Below, one piece after another: positions 14,502 to 23,043 of a DNA stretch of 64,000 bases (its first letter is position 1; each line of letters begins with the position of its first letter). A program made the translations under genes and the position numbers. The stretch comes from Ornithinimicrobium sediminis (GTDB lineage Bacteria > Actinomycetota > Actinomycetes > Actinomycetales > Dermatophilaceae), in contig NZ_JAJSDQ010000002.1 in the NCBI RefSeq assembly GCF_021272345.1, positions 310,001 to 374,000 on the forward strand. Reading direction: 5' to 3'. The notes under the pieces were generated by a model that saw only the letters and a list, made by a program, of their open reading frames with translations, was not told the origin of the DNA and made no database searches.

Positions 14502-15115
14502 GCAGGGTGCGCATCCGTGCCGTCGACGGCAGTGGTGAGGTCGTCCACGAGGTCGACCTCCCGCATGGCGCCGACCCGGAGACGGTGCTCAGCGGCGCGG
14601 GCTGGCAGGGGCGCTGGACCGGGGCCCACCACGAGCACGGGCGCACCGTGATCCGGTATGCCGTACTGCCGGCTCCGCGGCCGCACCCCTTCCAGCGCGT
14701 CGCGGCATACGCAGTCGTCGTGGCCCGGCACCGTGGGACGCCCAGCCTGCTGCTGACGAGCTTCACGGGGGCACCGGAGCTCTGGGGCCTCCCGGGAGGC
14801 GGGATCGACGACGGCGAGGACCCGGGGGCGGCAGTGCTGCGGGAGGTCTGGGAGGAGACGGGGCAGTGGGTGCACCTCAGGGAGGAGCTGGCCGTCGACT
14901 CGGCCCACTGGACCGGGCGCTCGCCCGGTGGCCGGTGGGAGGACTTCCACGCGGTGCGCCTGGTCTACGTCGCCGACTGCCCGCAGCCCGGCCCCACGGT
15001 GGTGCACGACGTCGGCGGGTCGACCGACAGCGCAGACTGGGTGCCCGTGGATGTGCTCGCCTCCAGGAGGCTGCAGCCGTGGGCGGTCCCGCTGGTCCAG
15101 CGGGTCCTGGGGTGA
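14498..15115 (+). CDS. Nudix hydrolase
   Basis: A Nudix-family pyrophosphohydrolase of 205 residues. The Nudix box is complete at about 100-123: GGGIDDGEDPGAAVLREVWEETGQ, matching G-x5-E-x7-R-E-U-x-E-E-x-G. It would use Mg2+ to cleave an X-diphosphate substrate that cannot be told from sequence. An N-terminal beta-rich part of about 60 residues precedes it. GTG 14498 overlaps the stop of a short leader frame; GTG 14507, with GAGGTGA five bases ahead, is a strong alternative start. The gene is divergent from the flippase-like gene. Confidence 0.9.
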   Translation: MSRVRIRAVDGSGEVVHEVDLPHGADPETVLSGAGWQGRWTGAHHEHGRTVIRYAVLPAPRPHPFQRVAAYAVVVARHRGTPSLLLTSFTGAPELWGLPGGGIDDGEDPGAAVLREVWEETGQWVHLREELAVDSAHWTGRSPGGRWEDFHAVRLVYVADCPQPGPTVVHDVGGSTDSADWVPVDVLASRRLQPWAVPLVQRVLG

Positions 15116-15117
15116 CC

Positions 15118-15123
15118 TACCCT
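15118..15123 (+). promoter_or_regulatory. -10 box TACCCT, leaderless style
   Basis: TACCCT ends seven bases before ATG 15131, with no ribosome binding site between. The box lies just after the Nudix stop codon, so the membrane-protein gene can be transcribed on its own. Confidence 0.5.
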
Positions 15124-15130
15124 GTCCGGC

Positions 15131-15499
15131 ATGGACCTCATCTACTCCCTGGTCGTGGCACTGCACCTCTTCGGTATGGCGGCGCTGGTGGGCGGCTACC
15201 TGGTCGTGGCGGGCACCGGTGGCGACCGCTCCGGGGGGCCGGGACCGGTGATGCTGTGGGGGGCCCGCGTGCAGCTGCTCACCGGGCTGGTCATCGTCGG
15301 TCTGGGTGAGGCCGTGCTCGACTACGACTACGACCACGCGAAGGTGGGCGTCAAGCTGGCGGTGTCGCTGGTGGTCGTGGCCGTGGCCGAGATCGCCGCG
15401 GCGCGCGCTCGCAAGCGCGGGTCCGCTGCCCCCGGCCTGGTGCACGCCGCCGGGGCCCTCGCCGCCCTCAACGTGCTGGTGGCCGTCCTCTGGGGCTGA
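15131..15499 (+). CDS. Small integral membrane protein
   Basis: A 122-residue protein with four predicted membrane helices (about 5-25, 40-60, 68-88, 100-120) and short loops, including an Asp/Tyr-rich loop (LDYDYDHAKVG). It resembles small actinobacterial membrane proteins with no assigned function. It is transcribed from its own TACCCT box. Its last 32 bases overlap the 3' end of the convergent membrane gene. Confidence 0.85.
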   Translation: MDLIYSLVVALHLFGMAALVGGYLVVAGTGGDRSGGPGPVMLWGARVQLLTGLVIVGLGEAVLDYDYDHAKVGVKLAVSLVVVAVAEIAAARARKRGSAAPGLVHAAGALAALNVLVAVLWG

Positions 15500-15875
15500 G
15501 GAGCCACCAGAGCCCGATCACGGGCAGCACGAGCGGGATGTAGAGGTAGCCCTGGCCGAACCGGGACCATACCGTGGCGTCGGGGAACGCCGCGGGGTCC
15601 AGCACGCTCCACAGCCCCACGATCAGCACCCCTGCCAGCTCGATGCTGATCGTCGTGACGCTGAGCCACCATGCGCGGTCCCCGGGCAGGGCCAGCGAGA
15701 CGGTGGCCACGACGTAGACCGCCGCCGCGAACGCGGACAGCCCGTAGGCCAGGGGTGCCTCCTCCCAGCGGGTCAGGATCTGGTAGCCGGCGCGCGAGAC
15801 CGAGCCGATGACGAAGACGACGTAGAGGACGAGGATGACCTTGCCCGGGCCGTGCCGGCGGTGGTCCGGGTTCAC
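15468..15875 (-). CDS. Membrane protein, last gene of a three-gene unit
   Basis: A 135-residue membrane protein with four predicted helices (from VILVLYVVFVIGSVS to YLYIPLVLPVIGLWW). GTG 15875 overlaps the stop of the gene before it by four bases (GTGA), which fixes the start although the frame is open further. I do not recognise the family. It and the next gene have similar size and topology, suggesting a heteromeric pair or ancient duplication; identity is too low to see by eye. Confidence 0.82.
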   Translation of the reverse strand: MNPDHRRHGPGKVILVLYVVFVIGSVSRAGYQILTRWEEAPLAYGLSAFAAAVYVVATVSLALPGDRAWWLSVTTISIELAGVLIVGLWSVLDPAAFPDATVWSRFGQGYLYIPLVLPVIGLWWLLSPRGRPPAR

Positions 15876-16267
15876 GAGAAGCCGACCCCGGCCCAGATCT
15901 GTGCGACCCGCCCGCACATCACGGCGGCGATGAACGCGGCTGCAGCCAGCACGAGGGTCCCCCAGCGGGTGTGCTCGTCCCTGGCCCATAGCAGCCCGAC
16001 GGCGGGGAGGAGCACGACCGTGACGAGGTAGGCCCACAGCTCCCAGACCGGACCGACGGGCGACTGGCCCTGGAGCGAGACGACGAGGTAGCGCACGGTG
16101 TAGGCCAGCAGGACGGCCTGCAGCACCAGGGTCGCCCCGACGGTGACCCGGCCCGGCGGCCGTCCGCGGAGGGCCGCGACGCCGCAGATGCCGGCGACGA
16201 CCAGCCCGAGCGCCAGCGAGATCCCGGTCCAGACGTCGAGGTAGCCGGTGCCGGCGGGCTCGTTCAC
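15872..16267 (-). CDS. Membrane protein, middle gene of a three-gene unit
   Basis: A 131-residue membrane protein with four predicted helices (ISLALGLVVAGICG; TLVLQAVLLAYTVRYLVV; WAYLVTVVLLPAVGLLW; LVLAAAAFIAAVMCG). GTG 16267 overlaps the stop of the acetyltransferase gene by four bases, and its own stop overlaps the next gene in the same way. Unknown function; coupling implies co-production with both neighbours. Confidence 0.82.
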   Translation of the reverse strand: MNEPAGTGYLDVWTGISLALGLVVAGICGVAALRGRPPGRVTVGATLVLQAVLLAYTVRYLVVSLQGQSPVGPVWELWAYLVTVVLLPAVGLLWARDEHTRWGTLVLAAAAFIAAVMCGRVAQIWAGVGFS

Positions 16268-16743
16268 GCTCGGCCGCCCAGGGTGCGCAGCGCGTCTCCG
16301 GTCAGCCGCTGGGTGGTCCACTCGTGCATCGGGACGGCGCCCAGGTAACGGTAGACCTCCAGCGCCGGCTCGTTCCAGTCCAGCACCGTCCACTCCATGC
16401 GCGGGTAGCCGCGCTCGACACAGATCTTGGCCAGGGCCGCCATCAGGGCCGCACCCAGCCCCTCCCCGCGGTGCGCGGGGGAGACGTAGAGGTCCTCCAG
16501 CCACACGCCGTTGCGGCCGGTCCAGGTGGAGAAGGTCAGGAACCACACGGCGATGCCGACCACCCGCCCCTCGACCTCGGCCACGTGAGCCCACGCCGTC
16601 GGGGAGCCGCCGTCGGGGAAGAGGCACGAGCCGTAGCTCTCGACCGTGCCGGTCACCGCCTCCGGCTCGCGCTCGTAGGCCGCGAGCTCGCGGACCAGGT
16701 CGAGGATCTGGGGCAGGTCGGCTGGTTCAGCGGCGCGGATCAC
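16264..16743 (-). CDS. GNAT-family N-acetyltransferase
   Basis: A 159-residue GNAT acetyltransferase that would move an acetyl group from acetyl-CoA to an amine. Motif A is visible as LEDLYVSPAHRGEGLGAALMAALA, with the R-G-x-G-L-G pyrophosphate loop. A late WTVLDWNEPALEVYRYLGA segment resembles the diamine/spermidine acetyltransferase subgroup, which fits a polyamine-like substrate (inference). GTG 16743 follows a TACCCT box by seven bases, so it is probably leaderless and heads the three-gene minus-strand unit. Confidence 0.9.
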   Translation of the reverse strand: MIRAAEPADLPQILDLVRELAAYEREPEAVTGTVESYGSCLFPDGGSPTAWAHVAEVEGRVVGIAVWFLTFSTWTGRNGVWLEDLYVSPAHRGEGLGAALMAALAKICVERGYPRMEWTVLDWNEPALEVYRYLGAVPMHEWTTQRLTGDALRTLGGRA

Positions 16744-16750
16744 GAGGTCC

Positions 16751-16756
16751 AGGGTA
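16751..16756 (-). promoter_or_regulatory. -10 box TACCCT, leaderless style
   Basis: On the minus strand TACCCT ends seven bases before GTG 16743 of the acetyltransferase gene. Confidence 0.5.
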
Positions 16757-16792
16757 TGCCGCGGCTCGCGGGCTCCTGTCGGGACCCGACCG

Positions 16793-16798
16793 TAGAAT
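16793..16798 (+). promoter_or_regulatory. -10 box TAGAAT upstream of pcrA
   Basis: TAGAAT ends nine bases before ATG 16808. The leader would be at most two or three bases, with no ribosome binding site. It is back to back with the acetyltransferase box. Confidence 0.5.
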
Positions 16799-16807
16799 GG
16801 GACGGAC

Positions 16808-19210
16808 ATGAGCAGCCTCTTCGACGACGTCCCCCTGCCCGTCTCCAGCACCTCCCGGACCGAGGTGGACGACAGCGGCCTGCCTGCGTGGGCACGCGCG
16901 GGCGACTCCCCGGCGCCGGGCTTCGCCGACGTCCCCTCCCGCAGCAGGGCGGCGACCTCGACGGAGGACCTGCTCGCCGGGCTCAACCCCCCGCAGCGCG
17001 AGGCCGTGGTCCACGCAGGCAGCCCGCTGCTGATCGTCGCCGGGGCGGGGTCGGGCAAGACGCGGGTGCTCACCCACCGCATCGCCCACCTGCTGGGGGA
17101 GCGTGGCGCCCAGCCCGGGCAGATCCTGGCCATCACCTTCACCAACAAGGCGGCCGCCGAGATGCGAGAGCGGGTGGAGGCCCTGGTGGGCCCCCGGGCG
17201 CGCGCCATGTGGGTCTCGACCTTCCACTCCGCATGCGTGCGCATCCTCCGCAAGGAGGCCGCCACCGTCGGCCTGCGGTCCTCGTTCTCCATCTACGACG
17301 CGGCGGACAGCCAGCGGCTCATGTCGATGGTGATCCGTGACCTGGACCTCGACCCCAAGCGCTACCCCGCACGCGCGTTCACGGCCAAGGTGTCGGCCGC
17401 CAAGAACGAGCTGCTGGACCCCGAGGACTTCGCTGCCCAGGTGGGCAGCAACCACTACGAGCGCACCGTGGCCGACGCCTACCGGCTCTACCAGCAGCGG
17501 CTGAGGCAGGCCAACGCCCTCGACTTCGACGACATCATCATGATGACGGTGACCATGCTGCAGGCCTTCCCCCTCGTGCGGGAGCACTACCGCCGACGCT
17601 TCCGCCACGTGCTGGTCGACGAGTACCAGGACACCAACCACGCGCAGTACGTCCTGATCAAGGAGCTCGTCGGGCACGAGGGCGACGACACCGGGACGGC
17701 CCCGGCAGAGCTCGCCGTGGTCGGCGACGCCGACCAGTCCATCTACGCCTTCCGTGGTGCGACGATCCGCAACATCATCGAGTTCGAGCAGGACTACCCG
17801 CAGGCGCGCACGATCCTGCTGGAGCAGAACTACCGCTCCACGTCCACCATCCTGCGGGCGGCCAACGCGGTCATCGCACGCAACACCACCCGCCGGGACA
17901 AGAGGCTGTGGACCGAGGAGGGTGACGGGGACGCGATCGTCGGCTACGTGGCCGACGACGAGCGGGACGAGGCCTCCTTCGTCGCGGGCCGCATCGACGC
18001 GCTCGGCGACGCGCACGGCGTCCGACCGGGGGACGTGGCGGTCTTCTACCGGACCAACGCCCAGTCCCGCGCACTGGAGGAGGTCCTCGTGCGCACCGGA
18101 CTTCCCTACAAGGTGGTCGGGGGGACGCGGTTCTACGAGCGGCGAGAGATCAAGGACGCGCTGGCCTACCTGAGGGTGGTCGCGAACCCCACCGACGACG
18201 TCAACCTGCGACGGGTCCTGAACGTCCCCAAGCGGGGGATCGGGGACCGCGCCGAAGGCAGCATCGCCTCGCTCGCCGAGCGCGAACGGATCCCCTTCGT
18301 CGCGGCCCTGGGACGTCCCGAGGACGCTCCGGGCATCGTGTCCCGGTCGGTCACGGCGATCCGGGGCTTCACCGCGCTGCTCGAGGGCCTCCAGGAGCTG
18401 GCAGCCGACCCGGGCACCGGGGTCGCCGACCTGGTGGAGGCCGTGCTGCACCGCTCGGGCTACCTGGACCAGCTGCGGGCCAGCACCGACCCCCAGGACG
18501 AGTCCCGCGTCGAGAACCTCGCCGAGCTCGTCGCCGTCGCCAAGGAGTTCGACGACTCCTACCCCGACGGCACCCTCGTGGAGTTCCTCGAGCAGGTGTC
18601 CCTCGTCGCCGACGCCGACGAGATCCCCGACGGCGAGCCCGGTGCCGGCGCCGGTGTGGTGACGCTGATGACCCTGCACACGGCCAAGGGGCTGGAGTTC
18701 CCCGTCGTCTTCCTGACCGGGCTCGAGGACGGCACCTTCCCGCACGTCCGGTCCCTCAACGAGCCGTCGGAGCTGGAGGAGGAGCGGCGTCTGGCCTACG
18801 TCGGGATCACCCGGGCGCGGCAGCGGCTGTTCCTGAGCCGGGCGGGCAGCCGGGCCGCCTTCGGCTCGCCGCAGTGGAACCCTGCGTCGAGGTTCCTGGA
18901 CGAGATCCCCCACGAGCTGGTCACGTGGGAGCGCTCGGACGCCGACCGTGCGAGCGTGCGGGGCAGGCCGAGTGCCTCGAGCAGCCCCGGCGTGGTCCGT
19001 CTGGACCCGCGGGGCTCGCGGCCCCGGGGTCCTCGTCCCGAGGCGCTGGTGTCCGTGGCATCCGGTGACCGGGTCACACACGACAGCTTCGGGCTGGGCA
19101 CCGTGGTGCGGGTGGAAGGAGCGGGCGACAACACCATGGCGCATGTCGACTTCGGCAGCACGGGCGTCAAGCGGCTGCTGCTGCGCTACGCGCCGCTGGA
19201 GAAGCTCTGA
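16808..19210 (+). CDS. pcrA: ATP-dependent DNA helicase PcrA/UvrD
   Basis: An 800-residue superfamily 1A 3'-5' helicase for repair and replication. The Q motif (LNPPQREAV, about 59-67), Walker A (AGAGSGKT, about 79-85), motif Ib region TFHSACVRILR, Walker B (LVDEYQDTN), motif III GDADQSIYAFRGA and motifs IV-VI (QNYRST; TLHTAKGLEF; AYVGITRARQRL) are all present. The C-terminal Tudor-like domain, which binds RNA polymerase in relatives, is at about 750-800 (VTHDSFGLGTVVRVEG...HVDFG). A disordered 50-residue N-terminus starting MSSLFDD precedes the helicase, as in mycobacterial UvrD1. The stop abuts the convergent M23 gene with no gap. Confidence 0.97.
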   Translation: MSSLFDDVPLPVSSTSRTEVDDSGLPAWARAGDSPAPGFADVPSRSRAATSTEDLLAGLNPPQREAVVHAGSPLLIVAGAGSGKTRVLTHRIAHLLGERGAQPGQILAITFTNKAAAEMRERVEALVGPRARAMWVSTFHSACVRILRKEAATVGLRSSFSIYDAADSQRLMSMVIRDLDLDPKRYPARAFTAKVSAAKNELLDPEDFAAQVGSNHYERTVADAYRLYQQRLRQANALDFDDIIMMTVTMLQAFPLVREHYRRRFRHVLVDEYQDTNHAQYVLIKELVGHEGDDTGTAPAELAVVGDADQSIYAFRGATIRNIIEFEQDYPQARTILLEQNYRSTSTILRAANAVIARNTTRRDKRLWTEEGDGDAIVGYVADDERDEASFVAGRIDALGDAHGVRPGDVAVFYRTNAQSRALEEVLVRTGLPYKVVGGTRFYERREIKDALAYLRVVANPTDDVNLRRVLNVPKRGIGDRAEGSIASLAERERIPFVAALGRPEDAPGIVSRSVTAIRGFTALLEGLQELAADPGTGVADLVEAVLHRSGYLDQLRASTDPQDESRVENLAELVAVAKEFDDSYPDGTLVEFLEQVSLVADADEIPDGEPGAGAGVVTLMTLHTAKGLEFPVVFLTGLEDGTFPHVRSLNEPSELEEERRLAYVGITRARQRLFLSRAGSRAAFGSPQWNPASRFLDEIPHELVTWERSDADRASVRGRPSASSSPGVVRLDPRGSRPRGPRPEALVSVASGDRVTHDSFGLGTVVRVEGAGDNTMAHVDFGSTGVKRLLLRYAPLEKL

Positions 19211-20155
19211 TCAGAGCAGGCCGCGCTCGACGAGCCACGGTCGTGGGTCGACAGGCTCCCCGTCCTGCCACACCTCGAGGTGCAGGTGGGCCCCGGTGCT
19301 CAGTCCCGAGCTGCCCACCCGGCCCACGATGTCACCGGCGTCGACCCGCTGACCGCGCTCGACGAGGACGCGGGAGAGGTGGCCGTAGGACACCACGGTC
19401 CCGTCGGTGAGGGTGAGCCGGACGTGGTAGCCGAGCCCGCTGTTGTAGCCGGCCGTCGTGACCACGGCGTCGGCGACGGCGTGCAAGGGGTGGCCCGTCT
19501 GAGCGCCGAAGTCGATCCCCTGGTGCATGCGACCCCAGCGTGGGCCGTAGTCGGAGGTCACCGAGGCGTCGGTGATCGGAGGGTGGAACGACTCCCGCCA
19601 CCGCGCCCCGTCGAGCGTCTCGCTCGTCGCGGCTGCTGTCGACGCGGTGGTGGCGGCCACGGCCGCGTGCGCGCGGACGCCGGCGTGCAGCTCGGAGCGG
19701 GCCGCGGTGACGTCGGCGGCGACAGCGGCGACGACGGCCAGCGCGGGGCGGGCCTGGGAGCGCGACGCACCCTGGGCGCGGGGGTCCGGTGCCGCGACGG
19801 CAACCCGGGCGGGCTGCCCGCCACTGCCGGAGGAGACCACCTGGGCGGACGGCAGGGCCGCCTCCGCGGAGCCGGCGGCCAGGCCGGTCTGCTGCGAGGC
19901 GACCACCGTGCCGGTGCCGAGGACGAGCGCGGCCGTGGCGAGGGTGGGCGCCACCCGGCCGAGGAGATGCTGCCGGCGTCGCCGCCTCAGGTGCTCCCGA
20001 CGGCGGCGCCGGGGCGAGGTGCGGTGCTCCGGGACGTGACCGGGCCTCTGCTGGACGAGCGCGCGGTACTCCCGCCGGGTGAGGTCGTCCTTGGCCAGGG
20101 CGTCGTCCGGGGTCACGGCGACGCAGCGGTGACGTCCGGTTCGACGCGAGGACAC
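19211..20155 (-). CDS. Membrane-anchored M23 (LytM-type) peptidase
   Basis: A 314-residue protein. A basic, Arg-rich cytoplasmic N-terminus (about 1-64) leads into one membrane helix (about 66-87), an Ala-rich outer segment, and a C-terminal M23 domain (about 205-312). Zinc-ligand motifs are [10 protein letters not shown] (H-x3-D) and AHLHLEVW (H-x-H), so the domain can be an active peptidoglycan endopeptidase. GTG 20155 has GGAG seven bases upstream, favoured over an ATG at 20188 and GTGs at 20122 and 20116. It converges on pcrA without a gap. Confidence 0.9.
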   Translation of the reverse strand: MSSRRTGRHRCVAVTPDDALAKDDLTRREYRALVQQRPGHVPEHRTSPRRRRREHLRRRRRQHLLGRVAPTLATAALVLGTGTVVASQQTGLAAGSAEAALPSAQVVSSGSGGQPARVAVAAPDPRAQGASRSQARPALAVVAAVAADVTAARSELHAGVRAHAAVAATTASTAAATSETLDGARWRESFHPPITDASVTSDYGPRWGRMHQGIDFGAQTGHPLHAVADAVVTTAGYNSGLGYHVRLTLTDGTVVSYGHLSRVLVERGQRVDAGDIVGRVGSSGLSTGAHLHLEVWQDGEPVDPRPWLVERGLL

Positions 20156-20335
20156 AGGGGGACTCCAGGGTCGGGTCAGCACGGGCATCCGTCGACCACG
20201 GCAGGGTGCGGTCGTCGGGCCACCGAGGCTAGCGCAACCGCGCGTCTCACCCAAGGCCCGGACCGAGCATGTGGACGGCCCCGGCGGGCCGGGTGAGCCG
20301 CCGGTGCGAGCGGTCGCGGCTCGTCGTGAGTGCGC

Positions 20336-20341
20336 TAACCT
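20336..20341 (+). promoter_or_regulatory. -10 box TAACCT, leaderless style
   Basis: TAACCT ends exactly seven bases before ATG 20349 of the B12-binding subunit gene; no ribosome binding site lies between. Confidence 0.55.
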
Positions 20342-20348
20342 GCGCTGC

Positions 20349-20756
20349 ATGACCAACTCACCGTTGCGCGTGGTCGTCGCCAAGCCCGGTCTCGACGGGC
20401 ACGACCGGGGCGCCAAGGTGGTGGCCCGGGCTCTGCGTGACGCGGGGGTCGAGGTCATCTACACCGGGCTGCACCAGACCCCCGAGCAGATCGTCGAGGC
20501 CGCCATCCAGGAGGACGCCGACGCGGTCGGCCTGTCCGTCCTCTCCGGCGCCCACATGACCCTCTTCCGCAAGGTCATCGACCTGCTCGCCGCACGGGAC
20601 GCCTCCGACATCGTCGTCTTCGGCGGCGGGATCATCCCGGAGGCCGACATCCCGCTCCTGCAGGAGATGGGGGTCGCCCAGATCTTCACGCCCGGGGCGA
20701 CGACCGGGGAGATCACGGGGTGGGTGCACGAGCACCTGGCCCGGGCCCGCGCGTGA
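20349..20756 (+). CDS. B12-binding small subunit of a split acyl-CoA mutase
   Basis: A 135-residue stand-alone cobalamin-binding domain. It has the base-off B12 signature DGHDRG (D-x-H-x2-G, about residues 17-22), then SVLSGAH and GGGIIP loops around the corrin. It would pair with the catalytic subunit at 39561-41144 to form an active mutase converting methylmalonyl-CoA and succinyl-CoA. It lies immediately before sucC-sucD, which act on succinyl-CoA. Single-chain mutases carry this domain at their C-terminus; here it is a separate gene 18.8 kb away from the catalytic one. Confidence 0.93.
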   Translation: MTNSPLRVVVAKPGLDGHDRGAKVVARALRDAGVEVIYTGLHQTPEQIVEAAIQEDADAVGLSVLSGAHMTLFRKVIDLLAARDASDIVVFGGGIIPEADIPLLQEMGVAQIFTPGATTGEITGWVHEHLARARA

Positions 20757-20760
20757 TCCG

Positions 20761-20787
20761 GTCCGCAGCGCCCTGTGCGCTCGGGAC
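20761..20787 (+). terminator. Weak hairpin between mutase subunit and sucC
   Basis: AGCGC (20767-20771) and GCGCT (20777-20781) form a five-base-pair stem, extended with mismatches by flanking GTCC/GGGAC. There is no T-tract. It may separate the mutase subunit transcript from sucCD. Confidence 0.3.
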
Positions 20788-20821
20788 CACCTCCACCGAC
20801 ATAACGATGGGAAGCTGACAC

Positions 20822-22018
20822 GTGGATCTGTTCGAGTACCAAGCACGCGACATGTTCGAGGCGCACGGTGTGCCCGTCCTGCCGGCTGAGGTCGTCACCG
20901 ACCCGGCCGAGGCAGCGGCGGTCGCCGAGCGGGTCGGGGCCGCCAGCGGCGGCGTGGTCGTCGTCAAGGCACAGGTCAAGACCGGCGGGCGGGGCAAGGC
21001 CGGCGGCGTCAAGCTGGCCCGCTCCCCGCAGGAGGCCACCGAGGCCGCAGAGCAGATCCTGGGCATGGACATCAAGGGCCACACCGTGGGCACCGTGATG
21101 ATCGCCCAGGGGGCCCGGATCGCGGAGGAGTACTACGTCTCGCTGCTGCTGGACCGGGCCAACCGCACCCTGCTGGCGATGTGCAGCAAGGAGGGTGGCG
21201 TGGAGATCGAGCAGCTCGCGGTCGAGCGGCCCGAGGCGCTGGCCCGGGTGCCGGTCGACCCGCTGGTCGGCATCGACGCCGCGACAGCAGCCGAGATCGT
21301 GCAGCAGGCGGGCTTCACCACCGACCAGGACGCCATCGCCGACGTCCTGCAGCAGCTCTGGAAGGTCTACGAGGCCGAGGACGCGACGCTCGTCGAGGTC
21401 AACCCGCTGGTCAAGACCGAGGACGGCGCGATCCTGGCGCTGGACGGCAAGGTCAGCCTGGACGACAACGCCGACTTCCGCCACCCGGACCGCGCCGAGC
21501 TCGTGGACGCCGCGTCGGCGGACCCGCTCGAGGCGAAGGCCAAGGAGAAGGGGCTCAACTACGTCAAGCTCGACGGCAACGTCGGCATCATCGGCAACGG
21601 CGCGGGGCTGGTCATGTCCACCCTCGACGTCGTGGCCTACGCCGGCGAGGACCTCGGCGAGGTCGACGGGGTGCTGGCGCGCCCGGCCAACTTCCTCGAC
21701 ATCGGCGGAGGTGCCTCGGCGGAGGTGATGGCCGACGGCCTCGACGTCATCCTGGGTGACGAGCAGGTGCGGTCGGTGTTCGTCAACGTCTTCGGTGGCA
21801 TCACCTCCTGCGACGCGGTGGCCAACGGCATCGTCCAGGCTCTGGAGATGCTGGGCGACAAGGAGACCAAGCCGCTGGTCGTCCGTCTCGACGGCAACAA
21901 CGTCGAGGAGGGGCGACGCATCCTGACCGAGGCCGGTCACCCGCTGGTGACCCTGGCCGACACGATGGACGGTGCGGCGCGCAAGGCCGCCGAGCTCGCC
22001 GTCACCACGAACAGCTGA
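20822..22018 (+). CDS. sucC: Succinate-CoA ligase (ADP/GDP-forming) beta subunit
   Basis: A 398-residue ATP-grasp subunit that binds nucleotide and succinate in the TCA cycle reaction making succinate, CoA and ATP or GTP. Typical start [21 protein letters not shown], lysine-containing [18 protein letters not shown] loop, VEVNPLV, and the C-terminal CoA-ligase domain with [10 protein letters not shown] and [11 protein letters not shown] 20822 has GGAAG upstream. It is followed after 18 bases by sucD. Confidence 0.97.
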   Translation: MDLFEYQARDMFEAHGVPVLPAEVVTDPAEAAAVAERVGAASGGVVVVKAQVKTGGRGKAGGVKLARSPQEATEAAEQILGMDIKGHTVGTVMIAQGARIAEEYYVSLLLDRANRTLLAMCSKEGGVEIEQLAVERPEALARVPVDPLVGIDAATAAEIVQQAGFTTDQDAIADVLQQLWKVYEAEDATLVEVNPLVKTEDGAILALDGKVSLDDNADFRHPDRAELVDAASADPLEAKAKEKGLNYVKLDGNVGIIGNGAGLVMSTLDVVAYAGEDLGEVDGVLARPANFLDIGGGASAEVMADGLDVILGDEQVRSVFVNVFGGITSCDAVANGIVQALEMLGDKETKPLVVRLDGNNVEEGRRILTEAGHPLVTLADTMDGAARKAAELAVTTNS

Positions 22019-22036
22019 GGACGAAGGACTACACAC

Positions 22037-22930
22037 ATGGCGATCTTTCTCGACTCCGACTCCAAGGTCATCGTCCAGGGCATGACCGGCTCCGAGGGGC
22101 GCAAGCACACCCAGCGCATGCTGCGCTCCGGCACCAGCATCGTGGGCGGTGTGACCCCCGGCAAGGGCGGCCAGACCGTCGACTTCGAGGACGGCGTGCA
22201 GGTGCCTGTCTTCGGCTCCGTGGCCGAGGCCGTGGAGGCCACCGGTGCCGACGTGACGGTGATCTTCGTCCCGGCCAAGTTCACGAAGGGTGCCGTCGTG
22301 GAGGCCGTGGACGCGGGCATCCCGCTCGCGGTGGTCATCACCGAGGGGGTGCCGGTCAAGGACACCGCGGAGCTCTACACCTACGCAGCACAGGCGGGCA
22401 CCACCCGCCTGGTCGGCCCCAACTGTCCGGGCCTCATCAGCCCCGGACAGTCCAACGCCGGCATCATCCCGGCCGACATCACCAAGGCGGGGCCGATCGG
22501 TCTGGTGTCCAAGTCGGGCACGCTCACCTACCAGATGATGTTCGAGCTGCGCGACGTCGGGTTCACCAGCTGCGTCGGCATCGGGGGAGACCCGGTCATC
22601 GGCACCACGCACATCGACTGTCTGAAGGCGTTCGAGGAGGACCCGGACACCCTGGCCATCGTGATGATCGGTGAGATCGGCGGGGACGCCGAGGAGCGTG
22701 CCGCCGACTACATCCGCGAGCACGTGACCAAGCCGGTCGTCGGCTACGTCGCAGGGTTCACCGCACCCGAGGGGAAGACGATGGGCCACGCGGGTGCCAT
22801 CGTCTCGGGGTCCTCCGGCACGGCAGAGGCCAAGAAGGAGGCGCTCGAGGCCGCCGGCGTGCGGGTCGGCAAGACGCCGTCGCAGACCGCGGAGCTGCTC
22901 CACGAGATCGTGCGGGGGCTGCAGGGCTGA
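22037..22930 (+). CDS. sucD: Succinate-CoA ligase alpha subunit
   Basis: A 297-residue subunit that binds CoA and carries the phosphorylated His. The CoA-binding domain begins [11 protein letters not shown], and the active-site His is about residue 251 in [19 protein letters not shown] precedes the ATG. It is co-transcribed with sucC. A short GCCGGC/GCCGGC hairpin (22937-22951) follows the stop. Confidence 0.97.
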   Translation: MAIFLDSDSKVIVQGMTGSEGRKHTQRMLRSGTSIVGGVTPGKGGQTVDFEDGVQVPVFGSVAEAVEATGADVTVIFVPAKFTKGAVVEAVDAGIPLAVVITEGVPVKDTAELYTYAAQAGTTRLVGPNCPGLISPGQSNAGIIPADITKAGPIGLVSKSGTLTYQMMFELRDVGFTSCVGIGGDPVIGTTHIDCLKAFEEDPDTLAIVMIGEIGGDAEERAADYIREHVTKPVVGYVAGFTAPEGKTMGHAGAIVSGSSGTAEAKKEALEAAGVRVGKTPSQTAELLHEIVRGLQG

Positions 22931-23043
22931 GCCCGGGCCGGCTCCGCCGGCACCCACGACCCGCAGGGCCGGACGGAAATTTTGTTTGGCCCTCGGTGCG
23001 CCTCCCCGCCACCTTCGGCAGGGAAGGTGACCATGGTCCCGTC

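Noticed and set aside
16727-19144. A long open frame of about 800 codons antisense to pcrA
   Set aside because: High GC removes stop codons from antisense frames. The translation is His/Asp/Val/Gly-rich without motifs, while pcrA on the other strand has every helicase motif.
20459-22957. A long open frame antisense to the mutase subunit, sucC and sucD
   Set aside because: It crosses several intergenic gaps and its product has the His/Gly/Val bias of a shadow frame.
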